Shown here in pieces: positions 1-8,402 of a stretch of DNA of 37,717 nucleotides. The stretch comes from an uncultured Dorea sp. (GTDB lineage: Bacteria > Bacillota > Clostridia > Lachnospirales > Lachnospiraceae): positions 1 through 37,717 of the forward strand of contig CAJTYU010000028.1 of the NCBI GenBank assembly GCA_910584095.1, given 5' to 3'. Both the position numbers and the translations under genes were made by a program. Every line of letters begins with the position of its first letter. The first letter of the stretch is position 1. The notes beneath the pieces are model-generated. The model saw nothing but the letters and a program-made list of their open reading frames with translations, searched no databases and was not told where the DNA came from.

Positions 1-2
1 AC

Positions 3-125
3 ATCATTATCATAGAAGATCTGAATTTACAGAAAAATTTTCACACGTCCGCGGATTTACAGACTATATTACAGGAATATGGTCTTGCCTGCAAGGATTT
101 TTTTGTGGTTTTTATAAAAAGATAG
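3..125 (+). CDS. 3' end of an unidentified protein, cut by the window edge
   Basis: An open frame enters from the left edge and ends at a TAG at 123-125, giving about 40 residues that begin with a run of isoleucines followed by EDLNLQ and end in FFVVFIKR. I do not recognise the family. The tail meets the decayed mobilisation remnant: homology to the relaxase stops near position 133, just past this stop codon. It is therefore probably the native gene next to which the element inserted. With no start or domain visible, function cannot be assigned, and the frame could be fortuitous. Confidence 0.4.
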   Translation: MIIIEDLNLQKNFHTSADLQTILQEYGLACKDFFVVFIKR

Positions 126-971
126 GAAGGAAGCGGTTCTCCAGTTTGCGGACGGTCTGCTTTGCTTCCTTTCCGGTGGCGGAAGCGGCGGCGATCTTTT
201 GTTCCAGTTCTGCGATGGAACCTATTTCATTGTATGCCTGTGCAGCAATCTTTAAATTCTCCACCGCTGCCCACCTTTGGAGTCCCGGACTGTTCTGGAA
301 TTTCTCATCAGAGGTATCAATCAACTGCCTGTCTGCGTAATCTCTTTTCGGGATAACTGCTCTCCGTTCCCGTTTTAATTCAATCCGTTCTTTAATGCGC
401 TCTTCGTGTATTCTGCTTTTATGGCGGCGTTGATGTCCTTTCTAATCTGTGTTTTCCATGCGGCGCTGTTCTTATCCGCCTGCCATTCGTTGTATTTTTT
501 TCCACGCTCTCCACCGGGGATAATGACGGAAAGGTTATGCTCGCTGCACAGCTCGTCACTTAATTTTCGTATGCGGTAATAGCTTTGTTTACAGTCATGG
601 TATTTGTTGTGTTCCATGTTGTCGGCGGCACAGAAAATGATGTGGTTATGGACGTGACCTTTATCAATATGTGTGGTGACAACATAAGAATATTTCCCCT
701 CTAAAACCTTATCCGCAAGCTCCTTCCCGATCTGGTGCGCTTCCTCAAAGCTGACCTCACCGGGAGCGAAAGCCTGTATCAGATGATAGGCTTTATTGGG
801 GCTGTTTTCCCGGCAGTGGTCTAAGGTATATTTGAAGTCAATCGCTGCGGTTTCCGGCGCACAGGCATAGGAAGAAATGTAGATGCTTTCGTCCGTTTTG
901 TCCGGGTTGCATATGTAGGCTACCGCTTTATCAACGGTTGCTGTGATAGCATGGATTTTTGTGACTGCCAT
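112..971 (-). pseudogene. Relaxase (MobA/VirD2-type) pseudogene, frameshifted and truncated
   Basis: The N-terminal relaxase domain is readable from ATG at 971 for 198 codons. It includes the metal-binding histidine triad in the segment THIDKGHVHNHIIF, and would nick and covalently bind origin-of-transfer DNA. The frame then shifts near 395-415. Continuing in the neighbouring frame gives ERIELKRERRAVIPKRDYADRQ, then the usual alanine-rich segment down to QTVRKLENR. Family similarity stops near 133, and the last residues come from flanking DNA. Complete relaxases of this type run several hundred residues further. Frameshift plus lost C-terminus make it non-functional. Confidence 0.8.
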
Positions 972-1016
972 ACCTGTTTCATCAACTCCTTTACTTCGTC
1001 CACTGCGTTCTTATGT
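133..1016 (-). mobile_element. Remnant of a mobilisable element (mobC tail plus broken relaxase)
   Basis: About 0.9 kb of mobilisation DNA lies between the unknown gene end at 125 and the alcohol dehydrogenase stop at 1024. It holds only the C-terminus of a MobC-like protein and a frameshifted, 3'-truncated relaxase, in the overlapping order normal for such modules. Neither terminal repeats nor an integrase is present, so both ends have been lost. The borders are estimates, placed where protein similarity stops (about 133 and about 1016). Confidence 0.7.
920..1015 (-). pseudogene. C-terminal remnant of MobC-like relaxosome protein
   Basis: On the minus strand a frame overlapping the relaxase start reads HKNAVDEVKELMKQVWQSQ and ends at the stop at 920-922. 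This resembles the tail of MobC-type accessory proteins, which commonly overlap the relaxase start codon as here. The N-terminal part is missing: upstream sequence changes to the alcohol dehydrogenase region within a few bases. It is a fragment with no expected function. Confidence 0.55.
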
Positions 1017-1023
1017 GGACAGA

Positions 1024-2070
1024 TTAGTCCCATGGATGAAGAACAACCTTTACGGCTTCGCCGCTTCTTGTCAGTTCAATCCCTTCATTGATTTTATCAA
1101 GAGGAAGAATATGCGTAATAAACTTATCAGACGGGAAATTCGGCGCTGTAGCAAGCTGGAAGGCGCGTTTGCTCTGGTCATAGGACGCTCCGAAGTGTCC
1201 CTTGATCCAGATATTATTATAGTGGATAAGGTTGCAGTCAAGTTCTGTCATAGAACCCTTTGGAACCCCGCCGAAGAATACAACAAGTCCGCCTTTTTTT
1301 ACCATGTGGATAGACTGAGTCTGGGTTGCATTTGCCGGTGTTGCGGAGATAACCTTATCTGCCCCTTTGCTATTTGTCAGACGCATGATTGCTTCAATTG
1401 GGTCTTCGACAGACGAATTTATAATTTCATCTACACCAAACTGTTTTGCCATTTCCAGACGATTCTGGTTAATGTCAATCATAATAATGCGCTGTGCCCC
1501 TCGGATTTTGGAAATTTGAGCCATAAAATCACCAATCGGACCGGCACCTATAATGACTAATGTATCTGGATAACCTACTTTAATATTCTCAAGGCAGGCA
1601 AATACAGAGGTTAAAGGTTCTCCAAGGGAAGCTGCTTCATAGCTGACTCCATCTGGAATCTCATAGATTCCGCCATATTTGATCTTTTCTCCGCCCACAG
1701 CGATATATTGTGCGAAGCCGCCGGTTCCGGCAAGTTTTGCAACATGGGTGTTTGAGCAGTTTTCGCTGTGTCCGCTTAAGCATTCGTCGCATTCCATGCA
1801 GTAAGTTCCCGGAAAGAGGAACAGCCGCTGGCCGATTTGGTATTTGGTCTGTGAACTGCCTGTTTCGCACACTTCTCCCACAATCTCGTGGCCGTAAATG
1901 AACGGATAATTTCCCTTTCTTGAATCAGTTGTCAGGTTGCGGATGTCAGAGCCGCAAAGACCAACTGCCATAATTTTAAGAATCAGGCCATCCTCAGGGC
2001 ATGCTGGTTTTTCTGTTTCTTCTACGCGAATATCATTTGGTCCATACATAAGCGCTGCTTTCATTTTCAT
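1024..2070 (-). CDS. Zinc-dependent medium-chain alcohol/polyol dehydrogenase
   Basis: This 348-residue protein of the MDR superfamily (sorbitol/threonine dehydrogenase group) oxidises a secondary alcohol or polyol with NAD(P). Likely catalytic zinc ligands are C39, H61-E62 and E151. A structural zinc is held by C91, C94, C97 and C105. The Rossmann motif GAGPIG is at 175-180. The ATG is preceded by GGAGG at good spacing. It is transcribed divergently from the FGGY kinase, with a TTTCC-N8-GGAAA palindrome on its side of the shared region. Context suggests it makes or consumes the substrate of that kinase. The exact polyol cannot be told from sequence; a sugar-acid or threonine substrate is also possible. 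Confidence 0.9.
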   Translation of the reverse strand: MKMKAALMYGPNDIRVEETEKPACPEDGLILKIMAVGLCGSDIRNLTTDSRKGNYPFIYGHEIVGEVCETGSSQTKYQIGQRLFLFPGTYCMECDECLSGHSENCSNTHVAKLAGTGGFAQYIAVGGEKIKYGGIYEIPDGVSYEAASLGEPLTSVFACLENIKVGYPDTLVIIGAGPIGDFMAQISKIRGAQRIIMIDINQNRLEMAKQFGVDEIINSSVEDPIEAIMRLTNSKGADKVISATPANATQTQSIHMVKKGGLVVFFGGVPKGSMTELDCNLIHYNNIWIKGHFGASYDQSKRAFQLATAPNFPSDKFITHILPLDKINEGIELTRSGEAVKVVLHPWD

Positions 2071-2109
2071 TTTTATACCTCCGAAATTTGAATTTTTGCT
2101 TCTGTCAAT

Positions 2110-2138
2110 AGCTTATCGAAAGGTATAGGAGAAAACAA
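2110..2138 (-). promoter_or_regulatory. Candidate promoter of the divergent alcohol dehydrogenase
   Basis: On the minus strand TTGTTT (2133-2138) and TAAGCT (2110-2115) are separated by 17 bp. The palindrome at 2147-2166 ends 8 bp upstream of the -35, the same geometry seen at the plus-strand promoters of the island. The -10 keeps only the TA...T core, so this is weaker evidence than for the others. Confidence 0.4.
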
Positions 2139-2146
2139 ACAGAAAA

Positions 2147-2166
2147 TTTCCGCATAAAAAAGGAAA
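2147..2166. promoter_or_regulatory. TTTCC-N8-GGAAA palindrome, site 1
   Basis: TTTCCG, 8 bp, AGGAAA. It sits in the shared region between the alcohol dehydrogenase and the FGGY kinase, 36 bp from site 2 and nearer the minus-strand gene. It matches four other copies in the island in arm sequence and arm spacing. It is read as an activator site for the dehydrogenase. Confidence 0.6.
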
Positions 2167-2182
2167 GGTCATCGCTTGAAAA

Positions 2183-2202
2183 TTTCCTTTTTGTATAGGA
2201 AA
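2183..2202. promoter_or_regulatory. TTTCC-N8-GGAAA palindrome, site 2
   Basis: TTTCCT, 8 bp, AGGAAA. It ends 8 bp before the -35 box at 2211, which is typical for an activator that contacts RNA polymerase from just upstream of -35. It belongs to the FGGY kinase operon promoter. Confidence 0.65.
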
Positions 2203-2210
2203 TGCTCGGT

Positions 2211-2239
2211 TTGAAGGAAGTATAAATGACTAGCATAAT
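2211..2239 (+). promoter_or_regulatory. Promoter of the kinase-acpS-buk-hydrolase operon
   Basis: TTGAAG (2211-2216) and CATAAT (2234-2239) are separated by 17 bp, with palindrome site 2 ending 8 bp upstream. The leader to the GTG start at 2270 is short and carries the ribosome site GGAGG. Confidence 0.6.
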
Positions 2240-2269
2240 GAAACTATAAATAAATACGGAGGTGACAAA

Positions 2270-3838
2270 GTGGCTTTAGAAAACACATATGTGATTGGGA
2301 TGGATATGGGAACAACAAATATTAAGGCAGTAGCGCTTGGAAATGACGGAAGGGTTGCGGCAGATGCCAGCCTTCCAAATAAATTCTATAATCCCGGAGC
2401 GAATATGCATGAACAGGATGCAAACGAATGGTGGCAGAACGTGCAGTATATTTTTAATACGATTACCGAGCGGATGGGAATGGAAGCTGTAAAACGGATT
2501 CGCGGTATTTGTATCAGTTCCCACACAGTATCCTTGCTGCCGGTTGCTGAGGACGGCGCGCCTCTTTACCGGGCGATGACTTATCAGGACAGCAGGTCGG
2601 TGGGGGAACTTCGGGAAATCATTGAGAAGATTGGTCATGAGCATTTTGTAAGAATTGTCGGAGGACAGCCGTCGGTAGCGTTTTTACCAAATAAAATATT
2701 GTGGTTTAAACGCCATGAGCCTGAATTGTTCCAAAGAACAAAATATTTTATGCAGGTAAGTTCTTATATCAACTACAAACTTACCGGAGTAATGACCTCT
2801 GATATTGATCAGGGTCTCCGTACACAGTGTATGGATATTGAGACTCTTGATTGGTCAGAAATTATCGGAGATGCCATTGGTGTAAATCTTAAGGAACTCC
2901 TGCCGCCAATTAAATTGATTGATGAAGTGATTGGTTATGTGACACCAGAAGCGGCAAAGGTTACGGGACTTGCAGCCGGAATTCCGGTATTGGCAGGCTG
3001 TTCGGACGCTATGGCGGCTATGTATGCTACCGGGATGAGCCGTCTGGGGGACTGTGGGGAGTCTTCTGGCACAACATCCCTTGTATTTGTTGGAAGTGAT
3101 GTAAAAAGCGCGCCTGATGTTCCGGTAGTAACAAGACCTTGTGCTATTGAAGGAATGCCCTGGGTATTTGACGCGCCGATTCAAACCTCGGGAGCGGCAA
3201 TCAGATGGTTTATTGATAAGTTTGCAAAGGAAGAAACAGAGAATGCCGTTCTGCAGGGACAGAATATATATGAGTATTTAAATGAGATGGCATATACTGC
3301 GAAGCCGGGGGCGAATGGACTTATTTTTTTCCCGTATCTATTAGGAGAGCGTGCTCCGCTCTGGAATGATTATGCAAGAGGGATGTTCATTGGAATGCGC
3401 ATGGATATGGGAAGGAATGAGCTGACGAGATCGGTGTTTGAAGGAACGGCGTTTGCACTTAAGCATGTAATGGAAACGGTAAAGAAAGAGGGTGCAAAAG
3501 CAGAAACCCTTAGAATCTGCGGCGGCGGCGCAAAAAGCAGGGTATGGAATCAGATTAAAGCTGCTGTGCTTAATATGCCGGTATATGTGCTCAGTCCGGA
3601 ATCTGGTGATGTACCTGTCGGCGATGCTATGATTGCCGGTCACAAGGCGGGGGTATTTGGAAGTCTTACGGAAACGGCTGAAAAAATTATTAAGATTCAG
3701 GAGATTATTGAGCCGAATCCAGAATGGGCGAAGATTTATGATGAGCTTTATCCTTATTATGTGAATATGTATCAGCATTTGGATACTGATCTGAAGAACA
3801 TGCAGATGACGCTTGAAAATATCTATAAAAATGCATAA
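2270..3838 (+). CDS. FGGY-family carbohydrate kinase
   Basis: This 522-residue ASKHA-fold kinase transfers phosphate from ATP to a sugar or polyol (xylulokinase/gluconokinase group). The N-terminal phosphate loop is MDMGTTN (11-17), the predicted catalytic base is D246 in GCSDAM, and the C-terminal adenosine motif with GGG at 418-420 is intact. It starts at GTG with the ribosome site GGAGG seven bases away. It is first in an operon with an AcpS-type transferase, a butyrate-type kinase and a metallo-hydrolase, and divergent from an alcohol dehydrogenase. A dehydrogenase-kinase-aldolase route from polyol through ketose phosphate is plausible, with the class II aldolase at 13979. Substrate specificity within FGGY kinases cannot be predicted from motifs. 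Confidence 0.9.
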   Translation: MALENTYVIGMDMGTTNIKAVALGNDGRVAADASLPNKFYNPGANMHEQDANEWWQNVQYIFNTITERMGMEAVKRIRGICISSHTVSLLPVAEDGAPLYRAMTYQDSRSVGELREIIEKIGHEHFVRIVGGQPSVAFLPNKILWFKRHEPELFQRTKYFMQVSSYINYKLTGVMTSDIDQGLRTQCMDIETLDWSEIIGDAIGVNLKELLPPIKLIDEVIGYVTPEAAKVTGLAAGIPVLAGCSDAMAAMYATGMSRLGDCGESSGTTSLVFVGSDVKSAPDVPVVTRPCAIEGMPWVFDAPIQTSGAAIRWFIDKFAKEETENAVLQGQNIYEYLNEMAYTAKPGANGLIFFPYLLGERAPLWNDYARGMFIGMRMDMGRNELTRSVFEGTAFALKHVMETVKKEGAKAETLRICGGGAKSRVWNQIKAAVLNMPVYVLSPESGDVPVGDAMIAGHKAGVFGSLTETAEKIIKIQEIIEPNPEWAKIYDELYPYYVNMYQHLDTDLKNMQMTLENIYKNA

Positions 3839-3858
3839 TAGGCAGAAGGGAATGAAAA

Positions 3859-4245
3859 ATGGTACGTGGAATTGGAGTGGATATGACAGAGATTCAGGAA
3901 GTCAGAAGATTGGCAGAGGCAACGGAAGGGTCTTTTATAGAGAGAACTTTTACAAAAAGGGAAAGAGAAGACTCGCTTAAGGCAGCAGACAGGTGGGAAT
4001 ATCTGGCCGCGCGGTTTGCCTCTAAAGAGGCTGTTTTTAAAGCGCTTGCACATCTAACAAGGGAAAAAACATTTGATTTCCGGGAAATTGAAATCCGGAA
4101 CTATGAAGATGGAGCTCCGTATGTGGTTTTAACATCAATTTTTCAGGCAGTGTTAATAGATGCCGGCGTTGAAAAAGTACATATTTCACTTACCCATGAA
4201 AAAGAATATGCCTGTGCGTTCGTAATTGCCGAATCTGGCTTATGA
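3859..4245 (+). CDS. AcpS-type 4'-phosphopantetheinyl transferase
   Basis: The protein has 128 residues, the usual AcpS size. It transfers phosphopantetheine from coenzyme A to a serine of an acyl carrier protein. Predicted magnesium ligands are D8 (in GIGVDMTEI) and E57 (in FASKEAVFKAL), both canonical. It lies 20 bp after the kinase and 30 bp before the butyrate-type kinase, within one operon. No fatty-acid synthesis genes are nearby, but the same island encodes an acyl carrier protein (14682). This is therefore probably a second, pathway-specific AcpS that loads that carrier rather than the housekeeping enzyme. That pairing is inferred from context. Confidence 0.88.
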   Translation: MVRGIGVDMTEIQEVRRLAEATEGSFIERTFTKREREDSLKAADRWEYLAARFASKEAVFKALAHLTREKTFDFREIEIRNYEDGAPYVVLTSIFQAVLIDAGVEKVHISLTHEKEYACAFVIAESGL

Positions 4246-4275
4246 AGATATAAAACGTGAAGAAAGGAAAATAGT

Positions 4276-5385
4276 ATGAAAAATTATAAAGTATTTGCGA
4301 TTAACCCAGGGTCTACATCGACAAAAATTGCTTTGTTTGAAGGAGATACTTGCTTGTTTTCTAAAAATGTGTCTCATGATGCGAAAGAACTCGAAAAATA
4401 CGAAAAATTGTCAGAGCAGCTTCCTTATCGGAAAGATATGATACGAAAGCTTTTGGACGAAGCAGGTTTTGGCCTTTCTGATGTGGATGTATTCGTAGGA
4501 AGAGGAGGAGGGCTCCTTGCAATGGAGGGAGGTACCTATGCAGTTACAGGCTTAGTGCTTGAACATGCAAGAAACTGTGCAAACGGGGTTATTCATCCTG
4601 CTACGCTGGGACCGCAGCTTGCCAGTGAATTTGCAGAAGAATATGGGGCAAAGGCTATGGTTGTTAATCCGCCGGATGTGGATGAGCTGCAGAATCTGGC
4701 AAGGCTGACAGGAATCAAAGGAGTACACAGGGTCATCCATTTACATGCGCTGAATCTCAAGGAAACAGCGATACGCCACAGCAATAACGTGCTGCATAAA
4801 AAGTATGAGGAATGTAATTATATTGTCTGTCATATTGGCGGAGGGATTTCAATTTCCGCACATCGCGCCGGGAAAATGATTGACGGATATGACATTGTCG
4901 GGGGCGAAGGGCCGATGGCGCCGACAAGATGCGGCAGTATCTCAGTTGCAAATGTTCTGGACTATATGACGAAAAATAATATTTCAGCAAATGAAATGAA
5001 GAGTCTGCTTACAAGGAAGGGCGGATTTGTAAGCCATTTGGGCATTTCAGATGCAATAGAACTGACAGAACGCGCGTCGAAAGGGGACAAATATGCGGAA
5101 ATGTTATGGAATACGATGATTTACCAGATTGAAAAGGGAATCGGTGCTATGGCGGCGGTATTACATGGAAGGGCAGACGGTATTCTTTTGGGCGGAGGCA
5201 TGGTACATAGTGACGACCTAGTGAGACAGATTACAGAAAGCTGTTCCTTTATTGCACCGGTTACGGCTTATCCGGGAGAGTTTGAAATGGAAGCCATGGC
5301 GGCAGGGGCAATCCGTATATTAAATGGGGAAGAGAAGCTTAAGGAATACACCGGAGAGCTTGTGTGGAATGGTTTTGAGTGGTAA
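4276..5385 (+). CDS. buk: Butyrate kinase family acyl-phosphate kinase
   Basis: This 369-residue ASKHA kinase of the acetate/butyrate kinase family converts acyl-phosphate plus ADP to carboxylate plus ATP. The N-terminal phosphate loop NPGSTSTK is at 10-17, and the mid-protein glycine motif HIGGGISISAHR and the later LLGGGMVHSD are both present. It would complete substrate-level phosphorylation started by the phosphate acyltransferase at 16759, which sits in another transcript of the same island. The acyl group could be butyryl, propionyl, isobutyryl or a hydroxyacyl; sequence alone does not say. The ribosome site AGAAAGGA precedes the ATG. Confidence 0.9.
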   Translation: MKNYKVFAINPGSTSTKIALFEGDTCLFSKNVSHDAKELEKYEKLSEQLPYRKDMIRKLLDEAGFGLSDVDVFVGRGGGLLAMEGGTYAVTGLVLEHARNCANGVIHPATLGPQLASEFAEEYGAKAMVVNPPDVDELQNLARLTGIKGVHRVIHLHALNLKETAIRHSNNVLHKKYEECNYIVCHIGGGISISAHRAGKMIDGYDIVGGEGPMAPTRCGSISVANVLDYMTKNNISANEMKSLLTRKGGFVSHLGISDAIELTERASKGDKYAEMLWNTMIYQIEKGIGAMAAVLHGRADGILLGGGMVHSDDLVRQITESCSFIAPVTAYPGEFEMEAMAAGAIRILNGEEKLKEYTGELVWNGFEW

Positions 5386-5419
5386 TTCAGAGTGTTGGAG
5401 TTTATTGGATTAGGGATAT

Positions 5420-6208
5420 ATGATTACGATAACAAAAGTATTAGAAAATGTATATGTGTTAAAGGATAGGGCAGATTGCTGTGCAAACCTTGTAATAGGG
5501 GAGAATAAAGCGCTTCTTTTTGATACTGGTTCCGGCGTTGACGATATGAGTGAAGCGGTCAGGAATATAACAGACCTTCCGCTTATGGTTATCAATAGCC
5601 ATGGTCATTTTGATCATATTGGAGGGAATAGCCGGTTTGAGGAAGTATATCTTTCGGGCTTAGATTTCCCAATTATAGAAGACTATGATATGGAAATGCT
5701 GAATCGGTGGATGAAGGACTTGACGAAAGAAGCAGTGCAGCCATTTTGGACTCCCCCAAAAGAGTGGAAGTGTATACGGCGGTTAGAGTTTGATTCGTTT
5801 GACCTTGGGCATATGCGTTGTAAGATTATCCCTCTGGAAGGCCATACGGCAGGATCTGTAGGAATATGGATTCCATCGATAAGACTGCTTTTATCAGGAG
5901 ATGCGCTGACTCCGGTTATGTGCTTAAATTTTCAAAACCATTTATCAAGACGGACGCAGTATGAGACGTTGGTTAGAATTCAGAGGCTGGAATTTGATTA
6001 TTATCTGACCTCACATCAGGATAAATTGTATCCAAAGCAGCTTGTGCAAAGAATGATAAGCTGTATTGAGAATAGTGATGGGAAAAAATTTCACTCTTAT
6101 CAATATCCACATCCGCCATATGCAAAGGGGTGGATTTATCTGGATACATTAGGAGAAGAGCCTGTAGCATTGATTATATCAGAGAAAGAAAGAAACGGTT
6201 TATTATAG
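5420..6208 (+). CDS. Metallo-beta-lactamase-fold hydrolase
   Basis: A 262-residue MBL-fold enzyme, last in the kinase-acpS-buk operon. The metal motif H61-x-H63-x-D65-H66 is intact (SHGHFDH), followed by a later EGHTAGS histidine and the LLSGDAL aspartate, so both metal sites look complete. Family members hydrolyse thioesters (glyoxalase II), lactones or phosphodiesters. Next to a pathway that uses carrier-bound acyl groups, a thioesterase or lactonase is the most economical guess, but this is inference. It has no signal peptide, so it is cytoplasmic. The ribosome site (TAGGG) is weak, suggesting coupled translation. Confidence 0.8.
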   Translation: MITITKVLENVYVLKDRADCCANLVIGENKALLFDTGSGVDDMSEAVRNITDLPLMVINSHGHFDHIGGNSRFEEVYLSGLDFPIIEDYDMEMLNRWMKDLTKEAVQPFWTPPKEWKCIRRLEFDSFDLGHMRCKIIPLEGHTAGSVGIWIPSIRLLLSGDALTPVMCLNFQNHLSRRTQYETLVRIQRLEFDYYLTSHQDKLYPKQLVQRMISCIENSDGKKFHSYQYPHPPYAKGWIYLDTLGEEPVALIISEKERNGLL

Positions 6209-6290
6209 CAGCTCCTCCACAGTCCGGGATGAACTATGGAGGATAGGGGATAAAATGAAACCCATGACTGGACTATTAAAATTAGGGGCT

Positions 6291-8243
6291 TTAAATATAT
6301 ATATCAGGCTGGGCAGTGAGCAGCTGAAGCAATTCGTCTTTGTTATGTACGGTATTGGCGATATCATATTGTCCATTCAGCCTATGAAAAAAGTGCTTCA
6401 GTTTAAAAAGCAGCATTTTGTCAGCGGCTGTAAAGGCGGCAGTAACAATGACTCTGATTTTATAATTTTTCCAGTTTATCCGGTGCGGAAGAACCGTAAA
6501 AGAAAGCTGCGTCTTTTTTGCAGGCGTCATGGCGGACTGAAACAGAAGGCCGGAACAATATGCATTGCTGCAGAGAGACTCTCTCTGCAGTAATGCAGAA
6601 AGATATTCAGTCCCTGTAATTCCTTTATCAATAAATTCACTGCCCAGTGTTTCCATGGCGGAAAAAATATTCTCAAATTCAAGCTCTTCATGCCAATAAG
6701 CAGTTTCCAGAAAAGAAAATACAGATGCTATATCATGGTACAGAAAAGAAATTTTTCTGGTCTGCAGGTATGTTTCCAGCTTCCGGATATCATTTGGAGA
6801 GATGTAGGGAGATATCTCAATGATTTTCCCGGAGACATTGTCTGTAATTTTTTTATGTACAGTTAAAAGAATCAGATCGGTATCAGAGAAATCATAGTTT
6901 TTTGCCTGGTTGACGGGTATTAGTGCGGTAACCTTCAGATATTTTTCAAAGGCTCCGAGAAGCTTTCTCTTGATAGACCAGGCAACAGTCATGTGTTCAT
7001 GACAGCAGATGGCGGTATTCAGCTTATACTCCGGATGGAGATTAAAATGAAATTCAAGCGCTCCGGAAATGCAATAAGCCAGATGTAAGATTTCATTTTC
7101 GTTCAAGTAATTCCCGGTATGCTTTAAAGCAATGCTTTGAAATGCCCATGCAAATTCAAGCTCCGTAATCAGGTGGCCTTTTAAGACGGAAGGATTTTCC
7201 TGTGTACTGAAGCGGTGTACCGGAGCCAGTATATAACGTATGTATAAAAGCAGCGTAATATAGAAATCCTCATCCGTTGAGAAGTCAAGATGATAGAATT
7301 CCCGGAGCAGCTCTATGTACTCGGCCGCCATATCTAAAACAGATGGGCTGAAAACACGGTGCATATTGCCCAGTGTAATTTTTGACGGATCAAGTATATG
7401 GGCAGAGGAAATTAATAGGTATATCTCATCACGTTCCTGGCAGGGAATGGAGATGGAGAATATAGTTTCCATTGTGGAAAGCAGTTCCTCCGAAGCAGCG
7501 TAAGCGTTCGTATCTGGTTTTGATACGGGAGAAGCTTCGGGCAGCAGGTAGCCGGAAGAGAGTCTTTCATACATAATGGTGCAGGCAATATTCAGCCATA
7601 CGATATTCGTGTCCTCCATACGAATCTGATGTTTGTGGAGGCATTGGGAAACAATATTGATCATCTGATCCAGAGTTTCTTCGCTGACATATTCATTTTC
7701 ATAAATCGCATTTTCGCGGGAATTGTAGTTCCAGTGCTCATGAATCAGGCTGGTCAGAATATAGCGTCTTTTCTTTTCGTCCTGTTCGAAGGATAGCATG
7801 CTGTGTTCATTTGCGATATTAATAAATGGACTTTTCAGCATATAAAGTAATTTTAATATATGGATGTCATTTTCCAGTGTTGTATGGCTTATGAACATTT
7901 CATCCTCTAAGTCATAAACATTGATGGGAGTATCTGTCAGGCATAGCTGGAAAGCCAGATAACGGATACGGTCCTCCCGGGTGAAGAATGCCGTATTGAT
8001 ACGGTTCAGTTCACGTATTTTGTCCGGGTTTTCGGCGGTAAAAAAATAACCCTTGCTCCTGATGGAATCGATTTTTGCGTCAAAGGGCTTTAGTTCCCGG
8101 TTGATGGCAACCACATCGCTCCGTATGGTTCTGGCAGTGGTATTTAACTGTGATGCCAGCTCGGAGCCGGTGATCAGATTTTCATGACTCTGTAAAATAT
8201 GAAGAAGTTTTCTTTGCCTGAGTGTTAAAGACAGGGTATCCAT
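6291..8243 (-). CDS. BglG/MtlR-like PRD-domain transcriptional activator
   Basis: About 650 residues. The N-terminal DeoR/HTH-11 winged helix (roughly 5-60, with ITGSELASQLNTTARTIRSDV) is followed by two PRD-like helical repeats, an EIIB-like segment with adjacent cysteines (TAICCHEH) and a degenerate EIIA-like C-terminus. The histidines normally phosphorylated by the PTS seem replaced in all PRD positions and in the EIIA-like domain, and no PTS genes are in the window. The ATG at 8243 has GGGAGGA at 7 bp; an ATG at 8249 is possible but too close. It is convergent with the kinase operon and divergent from the iron alcohol dehydrogenase, sharing a palindrome. It is the best candidate regulator of the island. 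Confidence 0.78.
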   Translation of the reverse strand: MDTLSLTLRQRKLLHILQSHENLITGSELASQLNTTARTIRSDVVAINRELKPFDAKIDSIRSKGYFFTAENPDKIRELNRINTAFFTREDRIRYLAFQLCLTDTPINVYDLEDEMFISHTTLENDIHILKLLYMLKSPFINIANEHSMLSFEQDEKKRRYILTSLIHEHWNYNSRENAIYENEYVSEETLDQMINIVSQCLHKHQIRMEDTNIVWLNIACTIMYERLSSGYLLPEASPVSKPDTNAYAASEELLSTMETIFSISIPCQERDEIYLLISSAHILDPSKITLGNMHRVFSPSVLDMAAEYIELLREFYHLDFSTDEDFYITLLLYIRYILAPVHRFSTQENPSVLKGHLITELEFAWAFQSIALKHTGNYLNENEILHLAYCISGALEFHFNLHPEYKLNTAICCHEHMTVAWSIKRKLLGAFEKYLKVTALIPVNQAKNYDFSDTDLILLTVHKKITDNVSGKIIEISPYISPNDIRKLETYLQTRKISFLYHDIASVFSFLETAYWHEELEFENIFSAMETLGSEFIDKGITGTEYLSALLQRESLCSNAYCSGLLFQSAMTPAKKTQLSFTVLPHRINWKNYKIRVIVTAAFTAADKMLLFKLKHFFHRLNGQYDIANTVHNKDELLQLLTAQPDIYI

Positions 8244-8300
8244 ACTCATTTCCTCCCAAGATTTCGGTAAATAATGCTGTTGGTATTGTAACACAGATTG

Positions 8301-8320
8301 TTTCCGCTTTAAAGAGGAAA
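8301..8320. promoter_or_regulatory. TTTCC-N8-GGAAA palindrome, site 3
   Basis: TTTCCG, CTTTAAAG, AGGAAA. It lies between the divergent PRD-type regulator and the iron alcohol dehydrogenase operon. It ends 8 bp before the plus-strand -35 at 8329. Its position beside the regulator gene suggests autoregulation. Confidence 0.65.
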
Positions 8321-8328
8321 AACACAAA

Positions 8329-8357
8329 TTGAGAAAGGCCTGTAGAAATGCTATTTT
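8329..8357 (+). promoter_or_regulatory. Promoter of the iron-ADH operon
   Basis: TTGAGA (8329-8334) and TATTTT (8352-8357) are separated by 17 bp. The -10 is imperfect, fitting a promoter that needs an activator at the upstream palindrome. Confidence 0.55.
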
Positions 8358-8402
8358 TAATGCAGCAAATGAGTCAAAGATATAAATCTTAGGAGGTTTA
8401 AT

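Noticed and set aside
6213..6243. Hairpin TCCTCCA/TGGAGGA after the MBL hydrolase as a terminator
   Set aside because: There is no T run after the stem and the loop is 17 nt. It may be chance, as both arms resemble ribosome-site sequence.
6255..6593. 112-codon plus-strand frame
   Set aside because: It overlaps the coding 3' end of the PRD regulator on the other strand and its translation has no family character.
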